In this document: in pieces, positions 1 to 7,293 of the stretch | Position numbering within the stretch: the first letter of the stretch is position 1 | Layout of the letters: the number at the start of each line of letters is the position of its first letter | NCBI GenBank assembly: GCA_018262385.1 | Contig: JAGSPQ010000068.1 | Coordinates: forward strand, 1 to 9,077 | Length of the DNA stretch: 9,077 nt | Reading direction: 5' to 3' | From: Myxococcaceae bacterium | GTDB taxonomy: Bacteria > Myxococcota > Myxococcia > Myxococcales > Myxococcaceae | Position numbers and translations under genes: made by a program | The notes under the pieces: model-generated | What the model was told of the DNA's origin: nothing | The model's database searches: none | The model's input: the letters and a program-made list of their open reading frames with translations, nothing else

Positions 1-1
1 C

Positions 2-58
2 GGTACGGCGGGCGGCGCAGGCGGCGGTACCGCGGGCGGCGCAGGCGGCGGCAGCGGA
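2..58 (+). repeat. 24-bp tandem repeat encoding Gly/Ala/Thr linker
   Basis: Two 24-bp units (2-25 and 26-49) differ at one base, the third position of the Thr codon (ACG versus ACC). A degenerate third unit runs to about 58. Each unit encodes GTAGGAGG. Such linkers commonly separate a lipoprotein anchor from the folded domains in myxobacterial surface proteins. The array continues past the left edge, so its copy number is unknown. Confidence 0.8.
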
Positions 59-2863
59 CTTGCCGGCGATACCTGCCAGTCGGCAGAAACGATCACCGTC
101 TTCCCGGCGGTCATCGCCGCGACGACGGTTGGCTACACCGGCGACTACGACGGTTCGACGACCTCAACCTGCTTGGGAACCTCAGGTCGTGACCGCGTCT
201 ACGTGGTGAGCGTGCCCAACGGGCAGCGGATCACTGCGAACGTGTTGGGATCCGGCGCTTACGATCCGAGCATCGGACTCATCATCGGGCCGGCGGCAAA
301 CTGCGACGCGGCAATGCGGGTCTGCGTCGATTCGAATGACAACGTCTCGTCCACGATTCCCGCCGCCGTTCAGTACACGAACAACACCGGGACCCTGCAG
401 TCGGTCCTGATCCTGATCGATGAGTTCACGTCCGCGGACCCCGGCGGAGCGTTCACCCTCAACGTCAACGTCGTCACTCCTACGGTTCCGGCCAACGATC
501 AGTGTGCTGGCGCCCTGGTCATTCCGACTGCCACCTTCCCGGTGACGACCGCGGTCGTGGACATCGGCAATGCGACGAACACCAACGATCAAGTTCCCTC
601 GACGTGCACGACGAACGTGGGGTTCGGCGTCTGGTGGACGTTCGCGCCTACGACGACGGCCGACTACACGATCGCAAGTTGCGCGAGCGGCCCGACGGCA
701 ACGACGGTGCCTGACACCGTGCTCTCGATCTTCACCTCCTCGACCGGAACCTGCACGGGGACGATGGTTCAGGTCGGCGGCGGCTGCAACGATGACGGCT
801 GCGCATCGCAGTCGAGCGTCACAGTCACGCTCACCGCAGGCACCACCTATTACATCCTGGGCTACCAGTACTCGACGACTCCGCCGATCGCTGGTGAGAC
901 CTCGATCCAGCTTCGTCTGACGCAGGCGGTGGCCCCGACGGCTCCTGCCAACGATCTGTGCTCGGCCGCACCTGTTCTGAACTTGAACCTTCCAGTCACT
1001 GGAACCACGGCCGGCGCGGCGAATGACTACCAGATCGATGCCGGCTGCTTCGTAGGCGTCGGCAATCTGACGTCGACGACCCCGGGCCGCGATGTGGCCT
1101 ACGCCTTCACTCCGTTGGTCGCCGGCAACTACTCGTTCCGCGCTCGCACCGCGACAGCCGACCTCGCCATGTATCTGTCCAACACCTGCAGCACCGGGAC
1201 GGCGCCCGTCGAGGTCGCCACCTGCCGGAACGCGGTGGACCGCACCGGCGCTTCCGCGGAGGAAATCAACTGCGTCGCACTGACCGCCAGCAGCCAGGTC
1301 TTTGCCTACGTCGACGCGAAGACGCTCGCAGGCGGCTCGAGCTTCGAGATCGAAGTCAACGCATGCAGGCTCGAAGCCGAGCCGAACCAGGCGCCCGCTT
1401 CGTCGGGCCCGCTCTCGTGTGGGGTGACGGGCGGCATCGTCCCTGCCGGTGATGTGGACTTCTATTCGCTGGGCAGCCCGGTGACCGGTTCGAGGGTGTT
1501 CGCGCTGGCCGATGGCATCTCCGGCGCGGATGGCGACTTCGACATGCGCGTCACGACCGCGACCGACACGCTCCAGTACAACGACTTCGGCAACGCGGCT
1601 CAGTTCGACGACAACGCGCCGTCGGTCGCTGGAACGCCGCTGACGGGCGTCGCCTCGTTCATCCGGATGAACCACTACGACGCGCTGATTCAGTCGGAGC
1701 CCTACCGGCTCTACGTCGTCGTGCAGCCGCCGCTCGCTTCCGCGGCTGCCGAGGTCGAACAGAACGGGACGACCTCTGCCGCGAACTTCTCGAACCTCAA
1801 CTACTTCAGCGGCTCGCTCTCGGGCGCGTCTCCGTCGACGGACCTCGACGTGTATTCGTTCACCGCCTCGGCCGGCGACCTGCTGTACATCGCGCTCGAC
1901 GGCGACCCCACCCGCAACAACACGCCGCTGAACGCTCAGCTCGAGCTGCTCAACTCCGCGGGCGTCGTCCTGCTCACGGTGAACGACGACAGCTCCACGT
2001 CGAACATCACCGCCGGCGCCGGGCTGACTGCAACGACACCGCGCTCGCCTAACGACTCGCTCATCTGGCGCGTGCGGACGAGCGGAACCCACTACGTCCG
2101 CGTCGCCGCGGGCTCGACGTCCACCACCACCGCGGCGGGCGACTACCTGCTGTCGATCTCGAAGAACTGCGTGGCTGGCTCGACCCCCGCGCTCGGGCCT
2201 GCCCCCGTTCTCCTGGGAACTGCCGGCAACTACGTGCTCCTCGCCAAGACGGCCATCTCCACCGTTCCGGCTTCGGCCGTCACCGGCGACATCGCGGTCA
2301 GCCCTGCAGCGGCGACCTTCATCACCGGCTTCTCGCTGGTCGCCGATTCGACGAACGTCTTCTCGACCTCGACGCAGGTCGTGGGGCAGGTCTTTGCGGC
2401 CAGCTACGCGGTGCCCACGCCGACCAACCTCACCACCGCGATCAGCGACATGCAGACCGCCTACACCGACGCGGCCTCCCGACCCACGCCCAACTTCCTC
2501 GAACTGGGGACGGGCAACATCGGCGGGTTGACGCTCGTGCCTGGCCTCTACAAGTGGACGAGCACCGTCACCATCCCGAACAGCGTGACAATCGCCGGCG
2601 GTCCCAATGACGTGTGGATCTTCCAGACCACGGGCGATCTCCAGCTGTCCGCGAACCAATCCGTCATTCTCAGCGGCGGAGCCCAGGCCAAAAACATCTT
2701 CTGGCAGGTCGCAGGCCAGGTGACGTTCGGGGCCAACTCCCACTTCGAGGGCATCGTCCTCACCCAGACCCAGGCCACCCTGCAGACCGGGGCGAGCATG
2801 AACGGCCGGGTGCTGGCGCAGACCCAGATCGCGCTTCAGCAGGCGACCGTCGTCGGGCCGTAG
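2..2863 (+). CDS. Partial surface protein: tandem beta-sandwich modules plus C-terminal DUF3494 ice-binding-like domain
   Basis: The frame is open to the left edge, so the true start lies outside; the TTG at 173 is internal. The visible part is 953 residues ending in TAG. Residues 1-22 are a Gly/Ala/Thr linker (GTAGGAGG repeated). Five modules of about 115-150 residues follow: about 23-160, 163-311 (opens PANDQC, contains GVWWTFAP and GGGCNDD), 315-455 (opens PANDLC, contains DVAYAFTP), 458-577 (opens EAEPNQA, contains DVDFYSLG) and 580-727 (contains DLDVYSFTASAGDLLYIALD). The last two resemble bacterial pre-peptidase C-terminal (PPC) beta-sandwiches. Residues about 731-953 match the DUF3494 pattern: LGTAGNYVLLA, then GDIAVSP, ITGF, LTLVPGLYKW, VWIFQTTGDL, NIFWQV and MNGRVLAQTQIALQ. 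DUF3494 proteins are beta-solenoids; some bind ice and many serve as adhesins. A surface adhesin or matrix role is inferred, and ice binding is not shown. An upstream signal peptide or lipobox is likely but unseen. Confidence 0.9.
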   Translation, partial: GTAGGAGGGTAGGAGGGSGLAGDTCQSAETITVFPAVIAATTVGYTGDYDGSTTSTCLGTSGRDRVYVVSVPNGQRITANVLGSGAYDPSIGLIIGPAANCDAAMRVCVDSNDNVSSTIPAAVQYTNNTGTLQSVLILIDEFTSADPGGAFTLNVNVVTPTVPANDQCAGALVIPTATFPVTTAVVDIGNATNTNDQVPSTCTTNVGFGVWWTFAPTTTADYTIASCASGPTATTVPDTVLSIFTSSTGTCTGTMVQVGGGCNDDGCASQSSVTVTLTAGTTYYILGYQYSTTPPIAGETSIQLRLTQAVAPTAPANDLCSAAPVLNLNLPVTGTTAGAANDYQIDAGCFVGVGNLTSTTPGRDVAYAFTPLVAGNYSFRARTATADLAMYLSNTCSTGTAPVEVATCRNAVDRTGASAEEINCVALTASSQVFAYVDAKTLAGGSSFEIEVNACRLEAEPNQAPASSGPLSCGVTGGIVPAGDVDFYSLGSPVTGSRVFALADGISGADGDFDMRVTTATDTLQYNDFGNAAQFDDNAPSVAGTPLTGVASFIRMNHYDALIQSEPYRLYVVVQPPLASAAAEVEQNGTTSAANFSNLNYFSGSLSGASPSTDLDVYSFTASAGDLLYIALDGDPTRNNTPLNAQLELLNSAGVVLLTVNDDSSTSNITAGAGLTATTPRSPNDSLIWRVRTSGTHYVRVAAGSTSTTTAAGDYLLSISKNCVAGSTPALGPAPVLLGTAGNYVLLAKTAISTVPASAVTGDIAVSPAAATFITGFSLVADSTNVFSTSTQVVGQVFAASYAVPTPTNLTTAISDMQTAYTDAASRPTPNFLELGTGNIGGLTLVPGLYKWTSTVTIPNSVTIAGGPNDVWIFQTTGDLQLSANQSVILSGGAQAKNIFWQVAGQVTFGANSHFEGIVLTQTQATLQTGASMNGRVLAQTQIALQQATVVGP

Positions 2864-2898
2864 TCCAGGGCCCCGGGGGGTTCAAACGGAACAGGGCC

Positions 2899-2913
2899 GC
2901 CGAGCGGCTCGGC
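2899..2913 (+). terminator. Weak GC-rich hairpin downstream of the DUF3494 gene
   Basis: GCCGAG and CTCGGC form a 6-bp stem around a CGG loop, 35 bases after the stop at 2863. An alternative pairing uses GGGCCG (2894-2899) with CGGCCC (2910-2915). No T-run follows, so this is at best a factor-assisted terminator for the plus-strand gene. Confidence 0.3.
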
Positions 2914-2996
2914 CCGATCTGATGGTCAGGGCCGATGAGCTTCGGGATTTGCGCAGGGCGCTCTGAGACTCGAATGCGCTGGCGGGAAAGGTGACG

Positions 2997-3031
2997 AAAA
3001 AAGGCCCGGCTCCACGAATGGAACCAGGCCT
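2997..3031 (-). terminator. Intrinsic terminator of the Thr/Lys-rich gene
   Basis: On the minus strand, AGGCCTGGTTCCA, the loop TTCG and TGGAGCCGGGCCT form a 13-bp stem containing two G-U wobbles. A run of six T follows (2997-3002 as A on the plus strand). It lies 23 bases beyond the stop codon of the minus-strand gene at 3055. A stable UUCG tetraloop, long stem and clean T-tract make this a textbook rho-independent terminator. Confidence 0.92.
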
Positions 3032-3054
3032 CTAGAATCTCGGTTGGGTCGGGC

Positions 3055-3423
3055 CTACTTCTTCACTTCGAACTCTTCCTTGATGATGTTGCCTTTCGCG
3101 TCGCGGGCAACCTTGGTCTTGGTGGTGGTCTTGGTGTCGTTCTTCACGCCCGGCGCGTCGTGGGCGGCCGTCTTCTCGATGGTGGTCTCCTTGCCGCCGG
3201 TGTCCGTCTTCGTCACTTCCTTCGTCGCCGTCTTGGTGTCGGTGGTGCCGTTGTTCAGCCCGGCCGGATCGGTGGTCTTGGTGGTGGTGGTGGTCGCAGT
3301 CGTCTTGCCCTTGCCGGTGGTGACCGTCTTCTTGGTCTCGACCTTGGTGTCCGTGGTCGCCGGCTCTTCGGCAAACGACGCGAACGCAATCATGCTGACT
3401 GCAACGACGAGGAGCTTCTTCAT
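3055..3423 (-). CDS. Small secreted Thr/Lys-rich low-complexity protein
   Basis: 122 residues. I do not recognise the family. The start at 3423 is chosen because it opens a clean signal peptide (MKKLLVVAVSMIAFASFA, cleavage before EEP) and has AAAGG nine bases upstream. The frame extends to 3501, but those added residues are Arg-rich and would bury the signal. The mature part is low complexity: about 32 Thr and 21 Lys in the whole protein, with recurring TDTK and TKT motifs and a TTATTTTTK run at about 41-49. Only the tail (about 105-122, VARDAKGNIIKEEFEVKK) looks less repetitive. There is no Cys and no second membrane segment, so it should be a soluble periplasmic or extracellular, mostly disordered, basic protein. 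It stands as a single gene between a candidate sigma-54 promoter and a strong terminator. The function is unknown; a cell-wall or polysaccharide-associated role would be a guess. Confidence 0.85.
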   Translation of the reverse strand: MKKLLVVAVSMIAFASFAEEPATTDTKVETKKTVTTGKGKTTATTTTTKTTDPAGLNNGTTDTKTATKEVTKTDTGGKETTIEKTAAHDAPGVKNDTKTTTKTKVARDAKGNIIKEEFEVKK

Positions 3424-3432
3424 GGTGGTGTG

Positions 3433-3437
3433 CCTTT
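3433..3437 (-). promoter_or_regulatory. Ribosome binding site fixing the start at 3423
   Basis: AAAGG on the minus strand sits nine bases before the ATG at 3423. The upstream in-frame ATG at 3501 falls before the predicted transcription start of the sigma-54 candidate, which also favours 3423. Confidence 0.6.
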
Positions 3438-3470
3438 GGAAAGTGGTTGTTGTTCTGCGTACCGGCACTA

Positions 3471-3486
3471 GGCACCGAACGTGCCA
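3471..3486 (-). promoter_or_regulatory. Candidate sigma-54 (-24/-12) promoter for the Thr/Lys-rich gene
   Basis: The minus strand reads TGGCACGTTCGGTGCC. Against the RpoN consensus TGGCACG-N4-TTGCW, the -24 element matches completely. The -12 element reads GTGCC, keeping the essential GC at the right spacing. Transcription would start near 3460, giving a 5' leader of roughly 37 bases that includes the ribosome site. The site is also an imperfect inverted repeat (GGCAC and GTGCC), so an operator is an alternative reading. Sigma-54 control would imply an enhancer-binding protein acting from further upstream. Confidence 0.6.
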
Positions 3487-3728
3487 CTTTCCCGGACGCA
3501 ACCGACCGCCGTTCCACCCACCCGCCCGGGCGCCGAATTCATCCGTGCCTCATGCGACCCGGAAACGCGGCGATTCTCCACGGTCGTAGCCCCGAGCCGG
3601 CCACGCGCAGCAGCTCCACGTTCCCTCTCGACGTCGACAAGCTCACCGCGTGGAACGAGCGGCCCTGGCACACGCGCCAGTGGACCTCCCCCCCCGCCGA
3701 CGCATTTCTGATTCCGCGGCGGTGACCT

Positions 3729-3757
3729 GCGGCGCTCTTCCCTGGCGCAGGCGCCGC
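3729..3757 (-). terminator. Possible GC-rich hairpin terminator after the Tudor-like gene
   Basis: GCGGCGC and GCGCCGC form a perfect 7-bp stem around a 15-base loop, beginning 12 bases after the stop at 3770 on the minus strand. A competing pairing (CTGCGCC with part of GGCGCAG) exists. No T-run follows, so an intrinsic terminator is doubtful. Confidence 0.3.
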
Positions 3758-3769
3758 GGCCAGTGATCG

Positions 3770-5332
3770 TCAGAGCTTCCGGATCAGCTCGAACTTCAAG
3801 TACTCGCTCGTGCCGTCGTCGTACTTGATCTGCGCCTTGTCCTGGGCGCTGTTGAAGCCCTTGATCGAGCCTTTGAACCACCTGCCTCGGCCCGAGTAGT
3901 TGCCCTCGACGCGATCGCCGATCGCGAAGGGGAGGACCACCGGCGGTGGCGCGGCCTTCACCACTGGCTCTTTCGCGGCCACGGGCGCGGGCTCCGCGAC
4001 GACCGGGTTCTTCGGCTCGCGGACGTCGTTGGCCGGCCAGAGATCCTCCACCTTCTGCTGGGTCTCACGCACCATCACCTTGCCGGTGACGAAGCGGGTG
4101 ATCTCTCCCGGCACCCACTTGTTGGTGTAGCGGACCTCGACCCGGTCTCCGACCTTCCACTCGCCCCCACCCGAGGATCTGGGGAGCACGTTGCCGCACA
4201 GATCGTAGGAGTACGACTGCTGCGCCGCGAGCTTGTCGCCCTTGAGCAGCCCCAGGTCCAGCTTCCACAGCTTCAGCTGGGTGAGCCGCTTGCCGTCCTT
4301 GAACGCACCACCCACTTCGCTGAAGCCCACCTCCGTCCAGCTCGAGTCGTCCTTGTTGATGAAGCCCGCGCGGCCGGACTTGGGGGTCGGGGTGGCGCAG
4401 TACTGCTGCTTGAACGCGGCCTGTTCGGCGAGGGCGGCGGCGATCTCGTCTTCGTTCGGCTGGTCGTACAGCCGGCGCAGGCTCGACTCGAGCTCGGGCG
4501 CCGAGGCGGTCATCAGCTGCTTGTAGACGAAGGCGCGCGCGTCGGCCTCGTTGGCGAACGCCGGGATCTCCACCACCGGGAGCGAGCCCAGCCTCTCCGC
4601 GGCCACCCGGCGGCGCTCCTGCTCTCGCCACCCGAGCAGGGTCTTGAACTCTTCGGCAGTGGGCGTGCGCTGCGACAGCGTCTCCTGCACCGGCTCGCCC
4701 CCCATCGCCTTCCAGGGCGCGGAGGCATCCGCCCGCTGGAAGGTCACCCCGAAGACCATCCGCTTCTTCAGCAGATCTCCGCCGTACTTGACGTCCACCA
4801 CCGCCTCGACGTCGGTCTTCATCACCGTCGGCTCCTTCCAGAGCACGCGGGCGTTGGGGGCGAGGCCATAGGAGTAGAAGTGGGTGATCTCGTCGAGGAA
4901 GTACTGGCGGATCACCGCCGCCTTGTCCTCGATCGCCAGCGCGATGGCCTTCTTGTCCGGAGCCGGCATGCCCTCGAGCCAGCTGTCCCACTGGAACCAG
5001 GTGTCGAAGGCCCAGGCGCCGCCGAGGGAGGAGTAGCTCGCGCTGCCGTCGAACATCCGGTGCGCCTTGGGGAACCCGGGAATCGCTCCCGGCACGCGGC
5101 ACTCGAGCGCCTGGGAGAAATAGAACGTCTTCTTGGAGACGATCTCCTTGGTGCGGGTGTTCTGGTAGAGCGCGCTCTGATTGCTGCTGCGGCCCGGGTC
5201 GGCGGCGATGCAGGTGACGCCCTTGGCGAACTTCGCGTCCCGAATGGCCTGCGCGACCCCCGGCTTCGCGGGCTGCGCGAAGGCGGTTGTCGCAGCAACG
5301 AGAGCCAGCACCCCGGCCTGTTTCCAATCCAT
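3770..5332 (-). CDS. Exported protein of unknown function with two C-terminal Tudor/Agenet-like domains
   Basis: 520 residues. The start at 5332 opens a signal peptide (MDWKQAGVLALVAATTAFA, cleavage before Q20) and has GAGGGGA eight bases upstream; the frame extends to 5464 but runs back into the upstream gene. Residues about 20-385 are a mixed alpha/beta region I cannot assign, rich in aromatics (FDTWFQWDSWLEG at 109-121), with only four Cys (41, 78, 312, 379). Residues about 391-438 (WKVGDRVEVRYTNKWVPGEI) and 468-519 (IGDRVEGNYSGRGRWFKGSI, then KYDDGTSEYL) are two small SH3-like barrels resembling Tudor/Agenet domains. A Pro/Ala/Val-rich linker (439-467) joins them. In eukaryotes such domains bind methylated Arg or Lys; in an exported bacterial protein the ligand is unknown. 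The gene lies 74 bases after the 5407-7293 gene on the same strand and is probably co-transcribed with it. The fold call rests on motif recognition alone. Confidence 0.85.
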   Translation of the reverse strand: MDWKQAGVLALVAATTAFAQPAKPGVAQAIRDAKFAKGVTCIAADPGRSSNQSALYQNTRTKEIVSKKTFYFSQALECRVPGAIPGFPKAHRMFDGSASYSSLGGAWAFDTWFQWDSWLEGMPAPDKKAIALAIEDKAAVIRQYFLDEITHFYSYGLAPNARVLWKEPTVMKTDVEAVVDVKYGGDLLKKRMVFGVTFQRADASAPWKAMGGEPVQETLSQRTPTAEEFKTLLGWREQERRRVAAERLGSLPVVEIPAFANEADARAFVYKQLMTASAPELESSLRRLYDQPNEDEIAAALAEQAAFKQQYCATPTPKSGRAGFINKDDSSWTEVGFSEVGGAFKDGKRLTQLKLWKLDLGLLKGDKLAAQQSYSYDLCGNVLPRSSGGGEWKVGDRVEVRYTNKWVPGEITRFVTGKVMVRETQQKVEDLWPANDVREPKNPVVAEPAPVAAKEPVVKAAPPPVVLPFAIGDRVEGNYSGRGRWFKGSIKGFNSAQDKAQIKYDDGTSEYLKFELIRKL

Positions 5333-5340
5333 TTTGTTTG

Positions 5341-5347
5341 TCCCCTC
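5341..5347 (-). promoter_or_regulatory. Ribosome binding site fixing the start at 5332
   Basis: GAGGGGA on the minus strand lies eight bases before the ATG at 5332, immediately ahead of a complete signal peptide. This rules out the longer in-frame start at 5464. Confidence 0.75.
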
Positions 5348-5406
5348 GGATGAAAAGGACCCCAAGGGTACCGTCTGCGCTCGGCGGGCGTGAGCAAAGT
5401 GCGGGG

Positions 5407-7293
5407 CTACTCGACCCAGGCCCAGGCCCGCTGGCTGGCCGGCGAGGGTTTCTCCTTCAGCCACAGGTCCACCGCGAGCTCGACCCGTTGGCCGCCGTCG
5501 CAGCTCGGCAGCTTCAGCTGCAGCTCGATCTTCTGCTGCGGGGCGAACACCGCCGGAGGCGAGCTGCTGGTGGCGTTCTCATTGGCCTGACACGAGGCGC
5601 CCCGACTGTACAGCCGGGTCGAGACCTTGAAGCTGCCGGAGGTCACCAGGGGTTGGGCGGAGCGGTTCTGGACCACCACCTTCAGCTCGCCCGCCTTCGC
5701 CTCCACCCGAACCCCGAGGGGGCTCTGAGCCAGCGCAGTCAGCCGGGTCTCGATCTCCTCGGCGGTCGACCACTTGCAGCGCTCGAATTCGCGCTCGAAC
5801 GGGATCGGGTGACACGCCTTCTTTCCCTGGAAGCGAGCGGCGAGCTGGTGCACCTCGCGCTCCCCCGCCTGGCCCGCCATCACCCGCCGGGCCAGCAGGC
5901 GGGCCTCGCAGGTGAGTCCGAAGTCGATCTGGTCGAGCCAGCCCCCCCGAACCGGGTTCTTCGCCGCTTCGAGGCACCGGGCGAACATCTGCTCCGCGCG
6001 AGCGGCGGGCGGCGAATCCTCGAGGGTGACGGCGAGCGCGTAGAGCAAGTCCGGCCTTCCTTTCAGCAACGCGCTGCCCGGCTTCTCGACCTCCGCTGCG
6101 AGGGCGAGGCTGCCCTGCGCGCGAAACTTCGCTCGCGGAGCGAACACCGCACTCCCCAGCACGCTGTCGAGCGCGACCGTCAGCTCGCTCGAGCTCGCCC
6201 CGGCGGCGAGGACCTTCTTGAACAGCGCCTCGTCCGCGACCGAAGCGAACAGCTCCATCCCCTGCCGGCGCAGGGCGACGCTCGGGGAGGCGAGCGCCTC
6301 TTCGATCAACTCGCGGCTCGGCCTCACCTGGAACGCGCCCCGCAGCGCGTCGGTGCGCTCGACGTCGCTGCTGCCTTTGGCCCGCATCACCGCCAGCACC
6401 GCGGGCTCGAGGCCCACCAGCTTTCGGCGCAGCGCCGCCAGGACGAGCTCCCGGTCGAGCTCGGCGGAGCGCGGCTGACGCTTCGCCAGCGCCAGCCAAT
6501 CATCGTCGGTGCCTCCCTGGTGAAGCAGCGCATAGCCCTGCGAGTGCAGCGGAGCCTGGGAGGGGTCGTTGATCAGCTCGAGCAAGAAGGGCCGGAGCAC
6601 CGCCGCGCCCGACTCGGAAACCAGGGCCAGCAGTTCCTGGCGTTCCTCGAGGTCCGCCGTGGCGCGCAGCCGCTTCTCCAGATCCGACGGCCCGGTAGGC
6701 GCGTCCACCCCCCGACCTTCGACCCGTCCGTTCACCAGCGAAACGAAGACCTCCTTGGTCGGACCCTGGTCGTAGATCGGCGGCACGTTGCCTCCGAGCG
6801 CGATCCGCAGCACCAGCCGCTTCTGGGCGAGGTCGAAACGGTGCCCAGCCCCCTTCATCATCCCCGACCACCAGGTGTTGCTCACCGACCGGGGCAGTCG
6901 CTGGCGCTCGAGGTTGCTCACCAGCGCGTCGAGCCCGAGCCGGGCGAGCTGCTTGCCCCCCGGCCCGAAGAGGACGACCACGTTCGGCCCTTCCCCGACG
7001 TTGCCCCAGTCGTCGAAGGTGGCGACGTACTTGCCGTCGGCTGAGACCAGCGCCGAGGCGGGAGAGACGCGGTTGGGAAGCGGCTGTTTCCAGAGCTCTC
7101 GCCCGCTCTCCAGCAACCGGCCCTCCGCGGTGGCTTCGCGGGCCGACCTCGACGGAGGAGGCGTCACTTCGAAGACGAAGCGGCCCCCCTCGGAGCGCCA
7201 CGCCTGAGGGCCGGTCGGCGCGGGCCCCGGCGAGTCGGCGAGGGCGGGAGCAACGGCACACATCGCGAGCACGGCGAGCAGTCGGGAGAGCAC
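5407..7293 (-). CDS. Exported protein of unknown function: beta-rich N-terminus, helical (HEAT-like) middle, beta C-terminus
   Basis: 628 residues with a GTG start at 7293. GGAG lies only two bases before the GTG, an unusually short spacing, but this start gives a proper signal peptide (MLSRLLAVLAMCAVAPALA, cleavage before D20) with a basic residue ahead of the hydrophobic core. Residues 33-200 look beta-rich, with propeller-like segments: SADGKYVATFDDWGNVGEGP at 84-103, NVVVLFGPGGK at 104-114 and RSVSNTWWSG at 135-144. Residues about 201-525 are amphipathic helices with a HEAT or armadillo-like rhythm (for example ELVLAALRRKLVGLEPAVLA and ELIEEALASPSVALRRQGME). Residues about 526-628 look like a small beta-sandwich in which Cys568 and Cys598 could pair. 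No catalytic motif is visible, so a scaffold or binding role is inferred. It is the first gene of a likely two-gene minus-strand operon with the Tudor-like gene. Confidence 0.88.
   Translation of the reverse strand: MLSRLLAVLAMCAVAPALADSPGPAPTGPQAWRSEGGRFVFEVTPPPSRSAREATAEGRLLESGRELWKQPLPNRVSPASALVSADGKYVATFDDWGNVGEGPNVVVLFGPGGKQLARLGLDALVSNLERQRLPRSVSNTWWSGMMKGAGHRFDLAQKRLVLRIALGGNVPPIYDQGPTKEVFVSLVNGRVEGRGVDAPTGPSDLEKRLRATADLEERQELLALVSESGAAVLRPFLLELINDPSQAPLHSQGYALLHQGGTDDDWLALAKRQPRSAELDRELVLAALRRKLVGLEPAVLAVMRAKGSSDVERTDALRGAFQVRPSRELIEEALASPSVALRRQGMELFASVADEALFKKVLAAGASSSELTVALDSVLGSAVFAPRAKFRAQGSLALAAEVEKPGSALLKGRPDLLYALAVTLEDSPPAARAEQMFARCLEAAKNPVRGGWLDQIDFGLTCEARLLARRVMAGQAGEREVHQLAARFQGKKACHPIPFEREFERCKWSTAEEIETRLTALAQSPLGVRVEAKAGELKVVVQNRSAQPLVTSGSFKVSTRLYSRGASCQANENATSSSPPAVFAPQQKIELQLKLPSCDGGQRVELAVDLWLKEKPSPASQRAWAWVE

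Larger units (their letters stand above)
3424..3769. other. Intergenic region between the two minus-strand units
   Basis: This 346-base stretch holds the promoter and ribosome site of the Thr/Lys-rich gene at its left end and a GC-rich hairpin near the 3770 gene at its right end. Between them I see no convincing gene: the short frames present lack ribosome sites and protein-like composition. A run of eight C occurs at 3688-3695. Upstream activator sites for the sigma-54 candidate would be expected at about 3540-3650, but no clear repeated site stands out. Confidence 0.6.

Noticed and set aside
182..2743. 853-residue minus-strand frame opposite the DUF3494 gene
   Set aside because: It is Arg/Gly/Val-rich with no domain, signal or ribosome site. 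Long antisense frames are expected opposite high-GC genes, and the plus-strand frame has clear domains.
3044..3589. 181-residue plus-strand frame with a Val-rich hydrophobic run
   Set aside because: The hydrophobicity is the complement of the Thr/Lys codons of the minus-strand gene, which has its own ribosome site, signal peptide, promoter candidate and terminator.
3688..3695. Run of eight C as a possible phase-variable tract
   Set aside because: It lies in the intergenic stretch, too far upstream of the candidate promoter at 3471-3486 to alter it obviously, and outside any reading frame.
5287..7044. 585-residue plus-strand frame across the minus operon
   Set aside because: Arg/Leu/Gln-rich low-complexity shadow. 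The opposite strand carries two genes with signal peptides and coherent domains.
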